A stretch of DNA of 64,000 nucleotides from Pedobacter frigoris (GCF_005116445.1 NZ_SWBQ01000004.1:310001-374000); one strand, 5' to 3'; shown: positions 50,154 through 59,585, counted from the stretch's first letter. Notes: generated from the sequence alone by a model not told the origin. Numbers and translations: made by a program.

Positions 50154-51674
50154 ATGATGAAAAATATAAAATATTTAATAGTGGTAATGACCATATTTAC
50201 TATGGTCTCGGGATGTAAAAAATTCCTCAATGTGACGCCAATCGATGCTTTATCCGGAAATAATTTTTGGCAAACCAGAGAAGATGTTGAAGGATTTACG
50301 AATGGTATATACTCCAGATTAAGGACTAAAATTGGCGGAAGCGTAATGATGCCTGCACTTGATATCAGAGGAAACTTTGTTAAAGTTGTGGGTACAGTAG
50401 ATGGCAGTGGGAACAATCAGGTGAATGCCTTGATCTCGAATAACTTAAAGCCGATGGTTACTGGTACATCAACTTATGATGGCAGGTTCAGAGCAATAAT
50501 GGACTGGAAGGCCTGGTACGATATTATTGCTGCCAGCAATATATTATATGTTGAGGTTGATAAGGTTCCTGCTTCAATTTTATCGGATACTGATAAGAAA
50601 AGATACAAAGCTGAAGCAGTTTTTACACGTAACCTAAGTTACATGTTCCTGTGTAAGTTATTTGGTGATGCGATTTATTATACAAACGCGTATAACAGCG
50701 TAGCTCTTCCAAGAACGCCACAAGTTGAGGTTATGAATAAATGTATTGCGGACATGTCTGCTGCAAAAAATGATTTGCCAACTTCATATACCGAGAGTTC
50801 TTTGATTGGCGTCAGGCCTACAAAAGCAAGTGCTGTAGCTTTGCTGATGCACCTGAATATGTGGGCAGCAGCTTGGGATGAAGGTAATAAAGCCAACTAT
50901 TATGAATCGGTTCTCACACTGGCTGAAGAGATGGCTACTTATACGAACTACCGTGTTTTGCCAATTACTGTTGAGAATACAAAAGCAATTTTCAAAGGTC
51001 GTACACCTGAAAATCTATTTGGCGTATTGCAGGACTTTAATTATGGTGAGGTTTTCTCTGAATTTTCTAATCTTTCTTTTTACTTTTCTCACTATCCATA
51101 CAGGGGGCAGGTAACAAAGACAACGAGTTTCATGACTTTTGAGAGAGACTACATCACCAAGTTATTTCCTGCTGGAAGTCCTGATGCCAGATTGGCGACA
51201 TGGTTTGAAAATTACAACTCAGATAATACCAGCTTTCAATTTAAAAAGTACATTAATGTTTATGCTACTGGATCTGGCTCGAGTTTGAATGTAAAGAGCG
51301 ATGACAGCGCAATTATTTTTAGGTTACCGGACGCTTTGTTATTGGCAGCAGAAGCAGCAGCAGAGCTTGGTAGAGATGTCATAGCCCGAGGTTATGTAAA
51401 TCAGGTAAGAGAAGCCGCGTCTGCTTTACCTATCACTACTTCAGGTGAGATGTTGAAAGTAGAAATTTACCAGGAAAGATGCAGAGAGCTGATTGGTGAA
51501 GGACATTTCTTCTTCGATCTTGTGAGAACAAAAAGAGCGGTAGACTCGGAATTTACAAAATCAGTAATTAGTGTCGGAAACTTTAATAATGGAGCCTGGA
51601 CATGGCCTTTAACAATTAGCGCTACTGAACGTGCTGCGAACCCTAAATTAGTTGGTAACACCTTTTGGAATTAG
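50154..51674 (+). CDS. SusD/RagB-family lipoprotein (PUL 2, second)
   Basis: A 506-residue lipoprotein (VSGC, Cys21, then Lys-Lys). Typical elements are FLNVTPIDALSGNNFWQTREDVEGFTNGIY, WYDIIAASNILYVEVDKVP, AEAVFTRNLSYMFLCKLFGDAIYYTNAY, and the C-terminal YQERCRELIGEGHFFFDLVRTKR followed by WTWPLTISATERAANPKLVGNTFW. It pairs with the SusC gene just upstream. It differs clearly in sequence from the first SusD of the cluster, so the two pairs probably bind different ligands or different parts of one ligand. Confidence 0.93.
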   Translation: MMKNIKYLIVVMTIFTMVSGCKKFLNVTPIDALSGNNFWQTREDVEGFTNGIYSRLRTKIGGSVMMPALDIRGNFVKVVGTVDGSGNNQVNALISNNLKPMVTGTSTYDGRFRAIMDWKAWYDIIAASNILYVEVDKVPASILSDTDKKRYKAEAVFTRNLSYMFLCKLFGDAIYYTNAYNSVALPRTPQVEVMNKCIADMSAAKNDLPTSYTESSLIGVRPTKASAVALLMHLNMWAAAWDEGNKANYYESVLTLAEEMATYTNYRVLPITVENTKAIFKGRTPENLFGVLQDFNYGEVFSEFSNLSFYFSHYPYRGQVTKTTSFMTFERDYITKLFPAGSPDARLATWFENYNSDNTSFQFKKYINVYATGSGSSLNVKSDDSAIIFRLPDALLLAAEAAAELGRDVIARGYVNQVREAASALPITTSGEMLKVEIYQERCRELIGEGHFFFDLVRTKRAVDSEFTKSVISVGNFNNGAWTWPLTISATERAANPKLVGNTFWN

Positions 51675-51679
51675 AAATT

Positions 51680-52411
51680 ATGAAAATACAAAACAAAAAT
51701 AGAGTATTCTTACTAACACTGGCAGCTATGCTGATGCTGTTTGGCAGTTGCAAAAAGTACTATTTTGATTCAGGGATACACGAGGCAAAGTATAATGGCA
51801 GCACATTACAATATCTAAAATCAAAACAATCTTTTTTTGACAGTACATTAACTGTAATTGATTTGGCTGGAATGAATGATGTTCTGGATAAAGAAAATGT
51901 AACGTTTTTCGCGCCTCCTAGTGGATCGGTTTATAAATCAATCAAAAGATTAAATATCTTTTTAAGAAGCACGGGAAAAGATACGGTGTCAAAGTTGAGC
52001 CAAATCAAACCCGAAGTATGGAGGAATACACTTTCTCAATACCTTTTTAAAGGCAGCTTTTTGCTAAAGGATTATCCACAAAGAGATACTACATCTTATA
52101 TCGCTTTTCCCGGACAAAATTACACCAATTATGGGGGGCGTATCATGAATGTCGGGGTGATTTTTAACGATGCGAATGCAGATGGTAATGTGATTAAATA
52201 TGCGGGGTACCGCCAATTGTTTCTGGCGTATATTCCAGATCTTTCAAACCCGCAGATTGCATTGCAAAATAATCCCGTTGCGAGTTCAGATATTCAGACT
52301 AAAAATGGTGTGATACACGTGCTGACAAAACTTAAGCATAACCTGGGCTTTAATACGGATACCTTTATCGATCAGGTAATTGCTTCTGGGGTTTTACCTC
52401 CAACACCTTAA
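51680..52411 (+). CDS. Fasciclin-like lipoprotein (PUL 2, second)
   Basis: A 243-residue lipoprotein starting at ATG 51680 (FGSC, Cys24, then Lys-Lys-Tyr). The FAS1-like pattern parallels the first copy: NGSTLQYLKSKQSFFDSTLTVID, the H1-like TFFAPPSGSVYKSIKRLN, WRNTLSQYLFKGSFLLKD, and the terminal TKNGVIHVLTKLKHNLGFNTDTFID, which carries a better H2-like motif (GVIHVL) than the first copy. The pair of FAS1 proteins at matching positions shows that a four-gene module occurs twice. It is predicted to be a surface binding or adhesion protein. Confidence 0.85.
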   Translation: MKIQNKNRVFLLTLAAMLMLFGSCKKYYFDSGIHEAKYNGSTLQYLKSKQSFFDSTLTVIDLAGMNDVLDKENVTFFAPPSGSVYKSIKRLNIFLRSTGKDTVSKLSQIKPEVWRNTLSQYLFKGSFLLKDYPQRDTTSYIAFPGQNYTNYGGRIMNVGVIFNDANADGNVIKYAGYRQLFLAYIPDLSNPQIALQNNPVASSDIQTKNGVIHVLTKLKHNLGFNTDTFIDQVIASGVLPPTP

Positions 52412-52444
52412 CTAATTAAGTTATTAATATAAATTAACTGATAA

Positions 52445-54118
52445 ATGTTAACGAACATAAAATATAAAATAAGCCTTTTTGCAGCATCAGCTGTTTGCAT
52501 TGCTGGCTTGATGGTTTCTTGCAAAAAAAGTAAGGGCTTAGCAGACGATCCTTATGCCGGAGGTAAACAAGTTCTAGGAATCACTTTTGTTTCAAAAACT
52601 ACAGATCCGGATATTGTAACCGCGGGTACAACTTTAAATCTCATGGTCAATGGACTAATGAAATATAAAGATGATTTCAAATTATATGTAAATGAAATTG
52701 AAGCTGAAGTTTTAAACTATACTGATAGCACGGTACAATTTAAAGTGCCATTGACTGCGAGTACCGGTAGTGTTTGGATCACTTCACAAGGTCAGAGTTT
52801 CTTCGGGCCAATTGTTAAAGTTGGGGGTAAAGTCTCGGTAGATCCTTTGTTTAAAATTGTGAATGGAGCAGGAAGCCAGGCTGCAGGTGGAGCGGCTACG
52901 GTTTTTGATGCAGAGAAATTACCTAGCGGTAGGTTTTGGCTTGGTGGCGCTTTCAGTAATTTTGAATTGAAAGCTACTACGACGGTGCCGAATGGCGGAA
53001 TAGTTCAACTGGATCCTGATGGCGGTTACCTTACGACCGATATCAATTTTGGTAAAGGTGCAGGCGGTGGAGAAAGGACAATATATTCGATCAGCAGAAT
53101 TGCAACAGGTACCCATAATGGTAAATTTATCGTTGCCGGTAACTTTAGTGCGTATAATTCAACGAAACCGAATCGTCAGACCTTAAGCAACATTACCAGA
53201 TTAAATGCTAATGGAGGTTTGGACAGTCTTATAACTAAAGATATCATCAATCCTAGACCAGAACTAATATGGAAAAATGCAGATACTGTTGCTGCATTTA
53301 ATGCAGGTGTTGACGGCACTGTAAAAAAGACATTTATTTTTGGAGAACAGGTTTATATTATTGGGGACTTTCAGAACTTTAAACGGATGTTTTATCCAAA
53401 TTCGACATATGATGACAAGGTTTATGACATCACCAGAATGAGACAAATGGTACGCGTCAATTCAGATGGATCAATGGATTCAACTTTTCACTACAATAAG
53501 TTAACTAAACAAAGTGCTATTGGCGGTAACGGCCCGATAATTGACGCTACTATGCAATCAGATGGCAAGCTTATACTGGCTGGTAGTTTTACAACATTTA
53601 ATGGTGTTGCTGCTAACCGTATTGTAAGATTGAATTTGGATGGTTCTGTTGATCCTACATTCAATGCAGGCACTGGTGCGAATGGCGATATTTATTCTTT
53701 AAGATACAATTCAACCACTAACAAGATTGTAGTTAGCGGTACTTTTACAAGTTATAACGGAAAATCTTCTTCAGGTCTGGCCTTGTTAAATGCGGACGGA
53801 TCTACGGTAAGTACATTTACTGGTGCTCAAATCTCCGGAGGTACCGCAACTTTTGCCGGTCAGTTGAACAATGGTAAAATTATAGTGGCAGGGTCGTTCA
53901 ATAAATATGGAGATTACCTGAGACAAGGTTTCATGATATTAGAAGCTAATGGTCAGTTGGCTGTTGGCTACAACAATACCGGTGGATTCCAGGGACGGAT
54001 ATACGACATGATTGAGACACCTGTTAATAACGGTTCTCAAGTTGTTCTAGTAGGCAATATTATTAGATTCAATTCTATTCTACCTCGCAACGTACTTAGG
54101 TTAATCATTTCTAATTAA
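52445..54118 (+). CDS. IPT/TIG-like and delta-60-repeat lipoprotein (DUF5008-like?)
   Basis: A 557-residue lipoprotein (MVSC, Cys26, then Lys-Lys-Ser). Residues about 45-125 resemble an IPT/TIG Ig-like domain (GTTLNLMVNGLMKYKDDFKLYVNE, VQFKVPLTASTGSVWI). The rest carries delta-60 type beta-propeller repeats with signatures such as KLILAGSFTTFNGVAANRI, LNLDGSVDPTFNAGTGAN and LNADGSTVSTFTGAQ. No enzyme motif is seen, so a glycan- or protein-binding surface protein in the SusE/F position is likely. It occupies the same position after FAS1 as the unknown lipoprotein at 45,922. Confidence 0.82.
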   Translation: MLTNIKYKISLFAASAVCIAGLMVSCKKSKGLADDPYAGGKQVLGITFVSKTTDPDIVTAGTTLNLMVNGLMKYKDDFKLYVNEIEAEVLNYTDSTVQFKVPLTASTGSVWITSQGQSFFGPIVKVGGKVSVDPLFKIVNGAGSQAAGGAATVFDAEKLPSGRFWLGGAFSNFELKATTTVPNGGIVQLDPDGGYLTTDINFGKGAGGGERTIYSISRIATGTHNGKFIVAGNFSAYNSTKPNRQTLSNITRLNANGGLDSLITKDIINPRPELIWKNADTVAAFNAGVDGTVKKTFIFGEQVYIIGDFQNFKRMFYPNSTYDDKVYDITRMRQMVRVNSDGSMDSTFHYNKLTKQSAIGGNGPIIDATMQSDGKLILAGSFTTFNGVAANRIVRLNLDGSVDPTFNAGTGANGDIYSLRYNSTTNKIVVSGTFTSYNGKSSSGLALLNADGSTVSTFTGAQISGGTATFAGQLNNGKIIVAGSFNKYGDYLRQGFMILEANGQLAVGYNNTGGFQGRIYDMIETPVNNGSQVVLVGNIIRFNSILPRNVLRLIISN

Positions 54119-54141
54119 TGGGGCTTTTAATTTATACGGAT

Positions 54142-55863
54142 ATGAAAAAAATTATGAAATCAGTTTTTGAAAGAAAAACTTTGAGTATTACCATCATCCT
54201 GGGTCTTATTTTGGTAAGCTCAGCCTGTAATAAGAGTTTTGACAATGTTCTGCCGAAGTCATTTAAAAATGACACGCTTGGTGTTGGAGATGGCTCAAAG
54301 AGAGTGTTATACATTATTTTGGATGGAGTAAGAGGATCTGTAGTGAAGTCTTTAGCTCCGGCAAATCTTACTCAGATTACGAGCAGGTCAGTTTATACTT
54401 ATGATGGTTTGGCGGATTATCAGCGTAACCAGATAACAAATGCTGCTTCCTGGACTACTATGCTGACGGGGGTGGATTACACTAAACATAATGTGACTAA
54501 CGAAAATTTTGCAGGATTTGATAATCAGGTTACGCCGACCATTTTCACAAGACTTAAGTCTGTTCTTGCTAAAGCAAGGACAATTTCATTTGCAAGTACA
54601 GCAGTATTCAATGATAAGCTGGCTGCCGATGCGACGGTAAAACAGAATCTTTCTAACGATGCAGCGGTGAAAAGTGCAGTAGTTACTGAACTTACAACCA
54701 ATGATCCGTCTTTTTTAGTCGCTCAATTCAACAGTGCAGAATTGGCTGCAGGTAGTAATTACACTTCTGCTAACACTGCCTATACATCAGCAATTACAAC
54801 CCTTGATGGATATATTGGAGAGATTTTGACGGCATTAAAAGCAAGAAAAACCTACGCTGGTGAGAACTGGTTAGTAGTTGTATCGTCAAATAAAGGTGGC
54901 GGCGTTTCTGGCGGTGCAGCCGGATCAAATATCTTTTTTGATGAATCAAGAAATACTTTTGTCGCGTTTTATAATCCGAAGTTTACTTCTGTGGTTTATA
55001 GTATGCCAGATTTAAATGGACTGCCTTATTCAGGATCTGGCCCAAGGTTTCTCTCTAACTCAGGGGGAAGTGGGATAGCCGTCCAAAACAATACCTCAAT
55101 TGGTAATTTTGGTTCAACTGGTAATTTTACCATGATGTTCAAAATTAGAGATGACAATCCGGGAGTTAACAATTACCCGATGTTCGTAGGGAAGAGAAAC
55201 CCAGCTAATACAGGAGTAGGTACAGGCGGATGGAGTTTTCTACTAGGGGGAGGGAGTTTCCAATTGGATTGGAATGGATCTCCTCGTCCGGGAGGTGTAA
55301 TTAGTACTAAAGACGGAAAGTGGCACACCATGGGTTTCACCATTTTTAATGAAGGTACAACCCGTAGACTAGCGTTGTTTGCAGATGGAGTCAAACAGGC
55401 GACTGTAACTATCGGCGCAAATACTGATAATAATTTCCCGTTAAGAATTGGTACCGATGTAAACTCATCAACGAATTTGCTTATCAGAGAAATTGCGATA
55501 TTTAATGTGACGATGTCTGATGCGGATATGGTTTCAAATATGAGAAGACAACTTCAACCTGCAAATCCATACTACGCTAATCTTATCGGATATTGGCCTG
55601 GAAATGAATCTTCAGGGAGTACAATGTTTGATATTTCTGGAAAAGGTAATAATTTTACTTACAGCAGTGCGACCCAGTTTGCTAACTTCAGTGATATTTC
55701 CCCAAATATTTCTCCAGAAATATCTCAAGCGGCTTTTAGTGCTGTTCCTAATGGCGTAGATATACCTTCAATGATTTATAACTGGATGAATATTTCTATT
55801 CCGGAACAATGGAATTTAATGGGTAAATTTTATAATCCAACGGTTGCTTTACCTAAAAACTAA
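54142..55863 (+). CDS. Alkaline-phosphatase-superfamily-like lipoprotein with LamG domain, first copy, probably degenerate
   Basis: A 573-residue lipoprotein. The start at 54142 gives a normal signal peptide (SSAC, Cys29); ATG 54118, overlapping the previous stop, would add eight residues. The N-terminal half resembles the alkaline-phosphatase/phosphodiesterase fold: VLYIILDGVRG (metal Asp region), ASWTTMLTGVDYTKHNVTNENF, and a strand with SSNKGGG (Asn250-Lys251), where the paralogue downstream has ANHGG with a His. Loss of that His suggests an inactive or altered site. Residues about 300-470 form a LamG/concanavalin-like domain (FTMMFKIRDD, DGKWHTMGFTIF, RLALFADGVKQ). The C-terminus may correspond to DUF4983, from memory. 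Confidence 0.8.
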   Translation: MKKIMKSVFERKTLSITIILGLILVSSACNKSFDNVLPKSFKNDTLGVGDGSKRVLYIILDGVRGSVVKSLAPANLTQITSRSVYTYDGLADYQRNQITNAASWTTMLTGVDYTKHNVTNENFAGFDNQVTPTIFTRLKSVLAKARTISFASTAVFNDKLAADATVKQNLSNDAAVKSAVVTELTTNDPSFLVAQFNSAELAAGSNYTSANTAYTSAITTLDGYIGEILTALKARKTYAGENWLVVVSSNKGGGVSGGAAGSNIFFDESRNTFVAFYNPKFTSVVYSMPDLNGLPYSGSGPRFLSNSGGSGIAVQNNTSIGNFGSTGNFTMMFKIRDDNPGVNNYPMFVGKRNPANTGVGTGGWSFLLGGGSFQLDWNGSPRPGGVISTKDGKWHTMGFTIFNEGTTRRLALFADGVKQATVTIGANTDNNFPLRIGTDVNSSTNLLIREIAIFNVTMSDADMVSNMRRQLQPANPYYANLIGYWPGNESSGSTMFDISGKGNNFTYSSATQFANFSDISPNISPEISQAAFSAVPNGVDIPSMIYNWMNISIPEQWNLMGKFYNPTVALPKN

Positions 55864-55878
55864 TTAAATATTAGACAT

Positions 55879-57810
55879 ATGAAACTTTACCATTTCACAA
55901 AATTATTTGCCGTTATGATGCTGCTAGTAGTAACATCATGTAAGAAATACGGTTACAATATCCCAGACGGTTACCCAGATGATTCTAAAACTGTAGCCGA
56001 TGGTGGTATTGATACAAACATGAAGCTCATAGATAAATCGATGTACGCAAAGGCAAGGGTATTTCCTGGCCTGGTAGATCAGACAGAGCCTCGTGTTCAA
56101 GGTGTTAAATTTACCATGAATTTGAAATTTACGGATCAAACTACCGACAATCTTCGTATTTCTGTAGCTCCGCAACCGCAATTTAGCACAGGATATTATG
56201 CAGCTCCAGGGGAGCTTGTTAAAATTGACGTTCCAGCCGGTATAGAAGGATTAACAGTTCAGGTTGGAGGACATACCGACAACCTGGGCGGTAAATATCC
56301 TTTACTTCGTGATCCACTTGTTTACATGCGTCAGAGATTGTACACGGGTGCAAACTACGTTCGCAATCTATATGGCGGTACAATATACTTTATTGCCAAC
56401 AAGTCTTATGAAAATCCTGTAGAGTTTACAATTACCAATGCCTGCGTTTCTCCGGATTTTATTCTCGGACAGACGACTGACGCTGAGTGGGTAGCTAAAG
56501 TAACAGCTTCGAAGGTGCCATGGTTAGAGCTTAGAACAAACAGGGTAATCTTTTTGATCCCTAGAGATAAGGTGATCAAAACATTAACTTCAGCAGAGCC
56601 ATTTAACAATCCGACGGCGGTTATGACTAAGTGGAATGATGTATTCGATTTAGACTATAATGCATGGATGGGCTTATCAGATAATGCACTTGATCCTGTA
56701 GACAGAAGTCCGCAAGGAGCATGGAGAGGAGTTTTAGATATCCAATTGTCATTGGGTTATGGCCACTCAGGTTTTCCTTTTGTGGGTCTGAATGATGACT
56801 ATTGGTTTGCCAGTTTTACCAGTTTGAAGTCAATTACTACAAGTGCTGGTCAGTGGGGAACTTACCATGAATTTGGACACAACTGTCAGCAGGGTAGAGT
56901 TTGGAGTTGGAGTACTTTGGTAGAGACAACCAATAACCTCTTCAACTTTAAAGTAGCGAATAGAATAGGTGCGGATTACAAAATTCTTCACCCCTCGGTA
57001 ACTACTGGTTTCCCGCAGGCGATTGCTTATGCAAGCGGAACTGTAGCTAAGAATTTTGACTTCGATGGGGCAATGAACGATCCATTTAAGCGTATGACGC
57101 CATTTGTTCAGATTTTCGAACAATTTGGTTACGGTGCAATGACGCATTTATATACAGAAGCCCGTCATGCTCCCCGTCTTAATTCAAATGACCTTGCAAT
57201 GCACAATTGGGTTTATGAGAAGCTATCTGATTATACGAAAATAGATCTTGCACCATTTTTTGATGCATGGGGTATTACATATAGTGATGCTGTAGCTGTG
57301 AAAATGTCAAGTAAATATCCGTTGTTGACCAAGCAAATCTGGACTTATAATCCTTTGACGAAATCAGGTGGTACAGGTACTATAGTTTATAACACAAGTG
57401 TTGTTTCCACAAGTTCGCCAGTACAGGAAGGAACTGTTGCTGCACTTGTTGATAACAATCCAGCTACTTACTATCATAGTAAATATTCCAGTCCAACTCC
57501 TGCGGAATCCTATCCACATACGATCGTGCTGAATGCGGGTGCCAATATTGCCATAAAAGGAGTATATTTTAATGCAAGGGCAGGAAGTAATAGAGCTGGA
57601 GACGGGAAAGACATTGAGATTTTTTATAGTAGAGACAATCTTAACTATACAAGTATCGGAACAACGACTTTGCCAAACAACGCCAATAGATACGAATACA
57701 TATTTCCTAATGGAAATATAAATGCTAAATTCTTCAAAATCGTTGTTAAAAATGGATATAGTACTAATCCTTATATAGTATTCGGTGAAATGAATTTGAT
57801 TAAGCCATAA
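55879..57810 (+). CDS. M60 (enhancin/BT4244-like) metallopeptidase lipoprotein
   Basis: A 643-residue surface lipoprotein (VTSC, Cys21, then Lys-Lys-Tyr). The zinc motif is HEFGH at 330-334 with catalytic Glu331 and a third-ligand candidate Glu349 (LVETTNN), the gluzincin arrangement of family M60. The N-terminal beta region (about 65-180), with FSTGYYAAPGELVKIDVP and GGTIYFIAN, is the usual M60 companion domain. Residues about 505-640 look like an F5/8 type C (discoidin) carbohydrate-binding domain. Known M60 enzymes such as BT4244, IMPa and ZmpA cut mucin-type O-glycoproteins, so a glycoprotease role is inferred. It sits between two phosphatase-like genes. Confidence 0.92.
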   Translation: MKLYHFTKLFAVMMLLVVTSCKKYGYNIPDGYPDDSKTVADGGIDTNMKLIDKSMYAKARVFPGLVDQTEPRVQGVKFTMNLKFTDQTTDNLRISVAPQPQFSTGYYAAPGELVKIDVPAGIEGLTVQVGGHTDNLGGKYPLLRDPLVYMRQRLYTGANYVRNLYGGTIYFIANKSYENPVEFTITNACVSPDFILGQTTDAEWVAKVTASKVPWLELRTNRVIFLIPRDKVIKTLTSAEPFNNPTAVMTKWNDVFDLDYNAWMGLSDNALDPVDRSPQGAWRGVLDIQLSLGYGHSGFPFVGLNDDYWFASFTSLKSITTSAGQWGTYHEFGHNCQQGRVWSWSTLVETTNNLFNFKVANRIGADYKILHPSVTTGFPQAIAYASGTVAKNFDFDGAMNDPFKRMTPFVQIFEQFGYGAMTHLYTEARHAPRLNSNDLAMHNWVYEKLSDYTKIDLAPFFDAWGITYSDAVAVKMSSKYPLLTKQIWTYNPLTKSGGTGTIVYNTSVVSTSSPVQEGTVAALVDNNPATYYHSKYSSPTPAESYPHTIVLNAGANIAIKGVYFNARAGSNRAGDGKDIEIFYSRDNLNYTSIGTTTLPNNANRYEYIFPNGNINAKFFKIVVKNGYSTNPYIVFGEMNLIKP

Positions 57811-57823
57811 TTATCGATATATC

Positions 57824-59527
57824 ATGAAATTAAATTATAAAACTTTTACAGCTCTTTCAGCAGGTCTATTGAGCATTTTAATTTATTCTGGCTGCAAAAA
57901 ATACGATAATCCACCGCCGGTATTTGAGGAGTTAAAAAACTTAGCATCTGCCCCACGTAAGGTTTTGATTATTAGTATCGATGGGCTAACAGGCACAGAA
58001 CTTCAAGCCGTTGCCCCGCCTGTGATTACCGGATTACAAAAGAATTCAAAATATACTTACAATACCCTAAAAACGGCTTCTGACGCCGGAGGTTGGGTTT
58101 CTATGGTAACAGGTACTGGATTTTCCAAGCACCAAATTAGCAATGATAATTTTGAAAGAACTCAGAATCCTAATGATGATGTGCATGGGAACATCACATC
58201 ATACCGTAATGTATTAGATTATGTAACGCAATACAAAGCGGTAACCACAGCAATGGTAACAACCTGGCCCAATCTCCGTAATTATGTTCGTAATGCTGAC
58301 TTTTCGCCTGTTGTGACTACTGATGTAGCTGTGAAGGACAGCACGATTAATCTCTTGGCTAACAAAGCAGGTTTAGGAACTATTTTTGTAAACTTTAGAG
58401 ATGTTCAGGCTGCCGGAGGCAATGGTGGCTATGTAGCTACTAACAGCAATTATAAAAATGCAATTCTCAAAGCTGATGAATATGTAGGAGAAATAATGAC
58501 GGCTCTAAAAGCAAGAAAAAATTATGCTAATGAAGACTGGTTGGTTATTATAACGGCTAATCATGGAGGAAGCAGCGCAAATCCTACAAATGGATTTACT
58601 TTGGCCTACAATCCGGCATTTAAGGAATTCGAATTGAAGAAATCAGGATTTAATCCGGTTCTTTTCAGTACCGCTACGTCAAGAGCTGTTGTGCCCAATG
58701 ATAATGGACTTTATGATGTAGGAGATACCAAAAACATAACTGTACAAATGGAGACCAAATTTAATAGTACCAATATTAACTATCCGACTTTTTTTGGTAA
58801 GAGTACTGATTTGAATGGTAGTGTTATAACTGGTTGGCAATGGGGTCACTACGGCGACCAATGGTCTGTGACAGTGGGAGGAATTGCGAATGGTGGCTCT
58901 GGAAAACTACAAGTGAATGCAACAACTGCACCGGGTACAAACTGGCACACTTTGACTATGAGTATAACTACCACGGTTAATGGCTCAGGCGTGGCAACGG
59001 CCAGATCGCTTAAATTATATATGGATGGAAATCTGGAAGCGACAAGTGATATTTTAGGCAGGAAGAGTTTGAGCACAACTGAGTTACTCAGATTAGGTCA
59101 CAGAAAGGGTGATACTGACACACCTACGCCGTTTTACGGTGCTAACCTACAGTTTTTTAACGTAGCTTTAAGTGATGCTACCATAAAAGCGAATATTGGT
59201 CTTAAAGACATAACAAAACACCCGAACTATTCCAATTTAATTGGTTTTTGGCCAATGGATGAAGGAACTGAAGGGACTTTCTTTAATAAAGCCCCTGTTG
59301 GATATAACATGTCTTTATCAGGAGTTTATACCTGGGCTAATTTAGCTGCATTATATCCTCCAGGAACGACAGTTGAGCCGGTTACGTCAACTTTGTCAAT
59401 CCCATCAACGGTAAGTGATATACCTGCATTAACATTATATTGGATGAAGATTCCAATCCTTGCTGATTTCGGTTTTGATGGTAAACCTTATCTCAACAAA
59501 TTTGAAATAGAATTTTTGAAAAACTAA
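57824..59527 (+). CDS. Alkaline-phosphatase-superfamily-like lipoprotein with LamG domain, second copy
   Basis: A 567-residue lipoprotein (YSGC, Cys24, then Lys-Lys-Tyr-Asp). It is the paralogue of the gene at 54,142. The fold signs are VLIISIDGLTGTEL with a metal Asp, GGWVSMVTGTGFSKHQISNDNF, YVGEIMTALKARKNYANEDW and TANHGGSSA, with His247 in the metal-binding strand. The usual Asp before that His is Asn246, so activity is plausible but not certain. Residues about 300-470 are LamG-like (ITVQMETKFN, NWHTLTMSITT, RSLKLYMDGNLEA). The C-terminal tail PALTLYWMKIPI matches the tail of the first copy. The substrate could be a phospho- or sulfo-ester. It is the last gene before a terminator. Confidence 0.85.
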   Translation: MKLNYKTFTALSAGLLSILIYSGCKKYDNPPPVFEELKNLASAPRKVLIISIDGLTGTELQAVAPPVITGLQKNSKYTYNTLKTASDAGGWVSMVTGTGFSKHQISNDNFERTQNPNDDVHGNITSYRNVLDYVTQYKAVTTAMVTTWPNLRNYVRNADFSPVVTTDVAVKDSTINLLANKAGLGTIFVNFRDVQAAGGNGGYVATNSNYKNAILKADEYVGEIMTALKARKNYANEDWLVIITANHGGSSANPTNGFTLAYNPAFKEFELKKSGFNPVLFSTATSRAVVPNDNGLYDVGDTKNITVQMETKFNSTNINYPTFFGKSTDLNGSVITGWQWGHYGDQWSVTVGGIANGGSGKLQVNATTAPGTNWHTLTMSITTTVNGSGVATARSLKLYMDGNLEATSDILGRKSLSTTELLRLGHRKGDTDTPTPFYGANLQFFNVALSDATIKANIGLKDITKHPNYSNLIGFWPMDEGTEGTFFNKAPVGYNMSLSGVYTWANLAALYPPGTTVEPVTSTLSIPSTVSDIPALTLYWMKIPILADFGFDGKPYLNKFEIEFLKN

Positions 59528-59530
59528 TTA

Positions 59531-59565
59531 AAAAAGGCCCTTGTCGAATGATAAGGGCCTTTTTA
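59531..59565 (+). terminator. Bidirectional-type terminator between PUL 2 and its regulator
   Basis: AAAAAGGCCCTT (59531-59542) and AAGGGCCTTTTT (59553-59564) form a perfect 12-bp stem around a 10-base loop. A runs on one side and T runs on the other let it serve both converging genes. Confidence 0.9.
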
Positions 59566-59585
59566 CTTAACAGGACGATAAGATA

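Noticed and set aside
53560..53800. Repeated segments in the lipoprotein at 52,445 as possible DNA repeats
   Set aside because: The similarity is at protein level (delta-60 propeller repeats), not a separate DNA repeat element.
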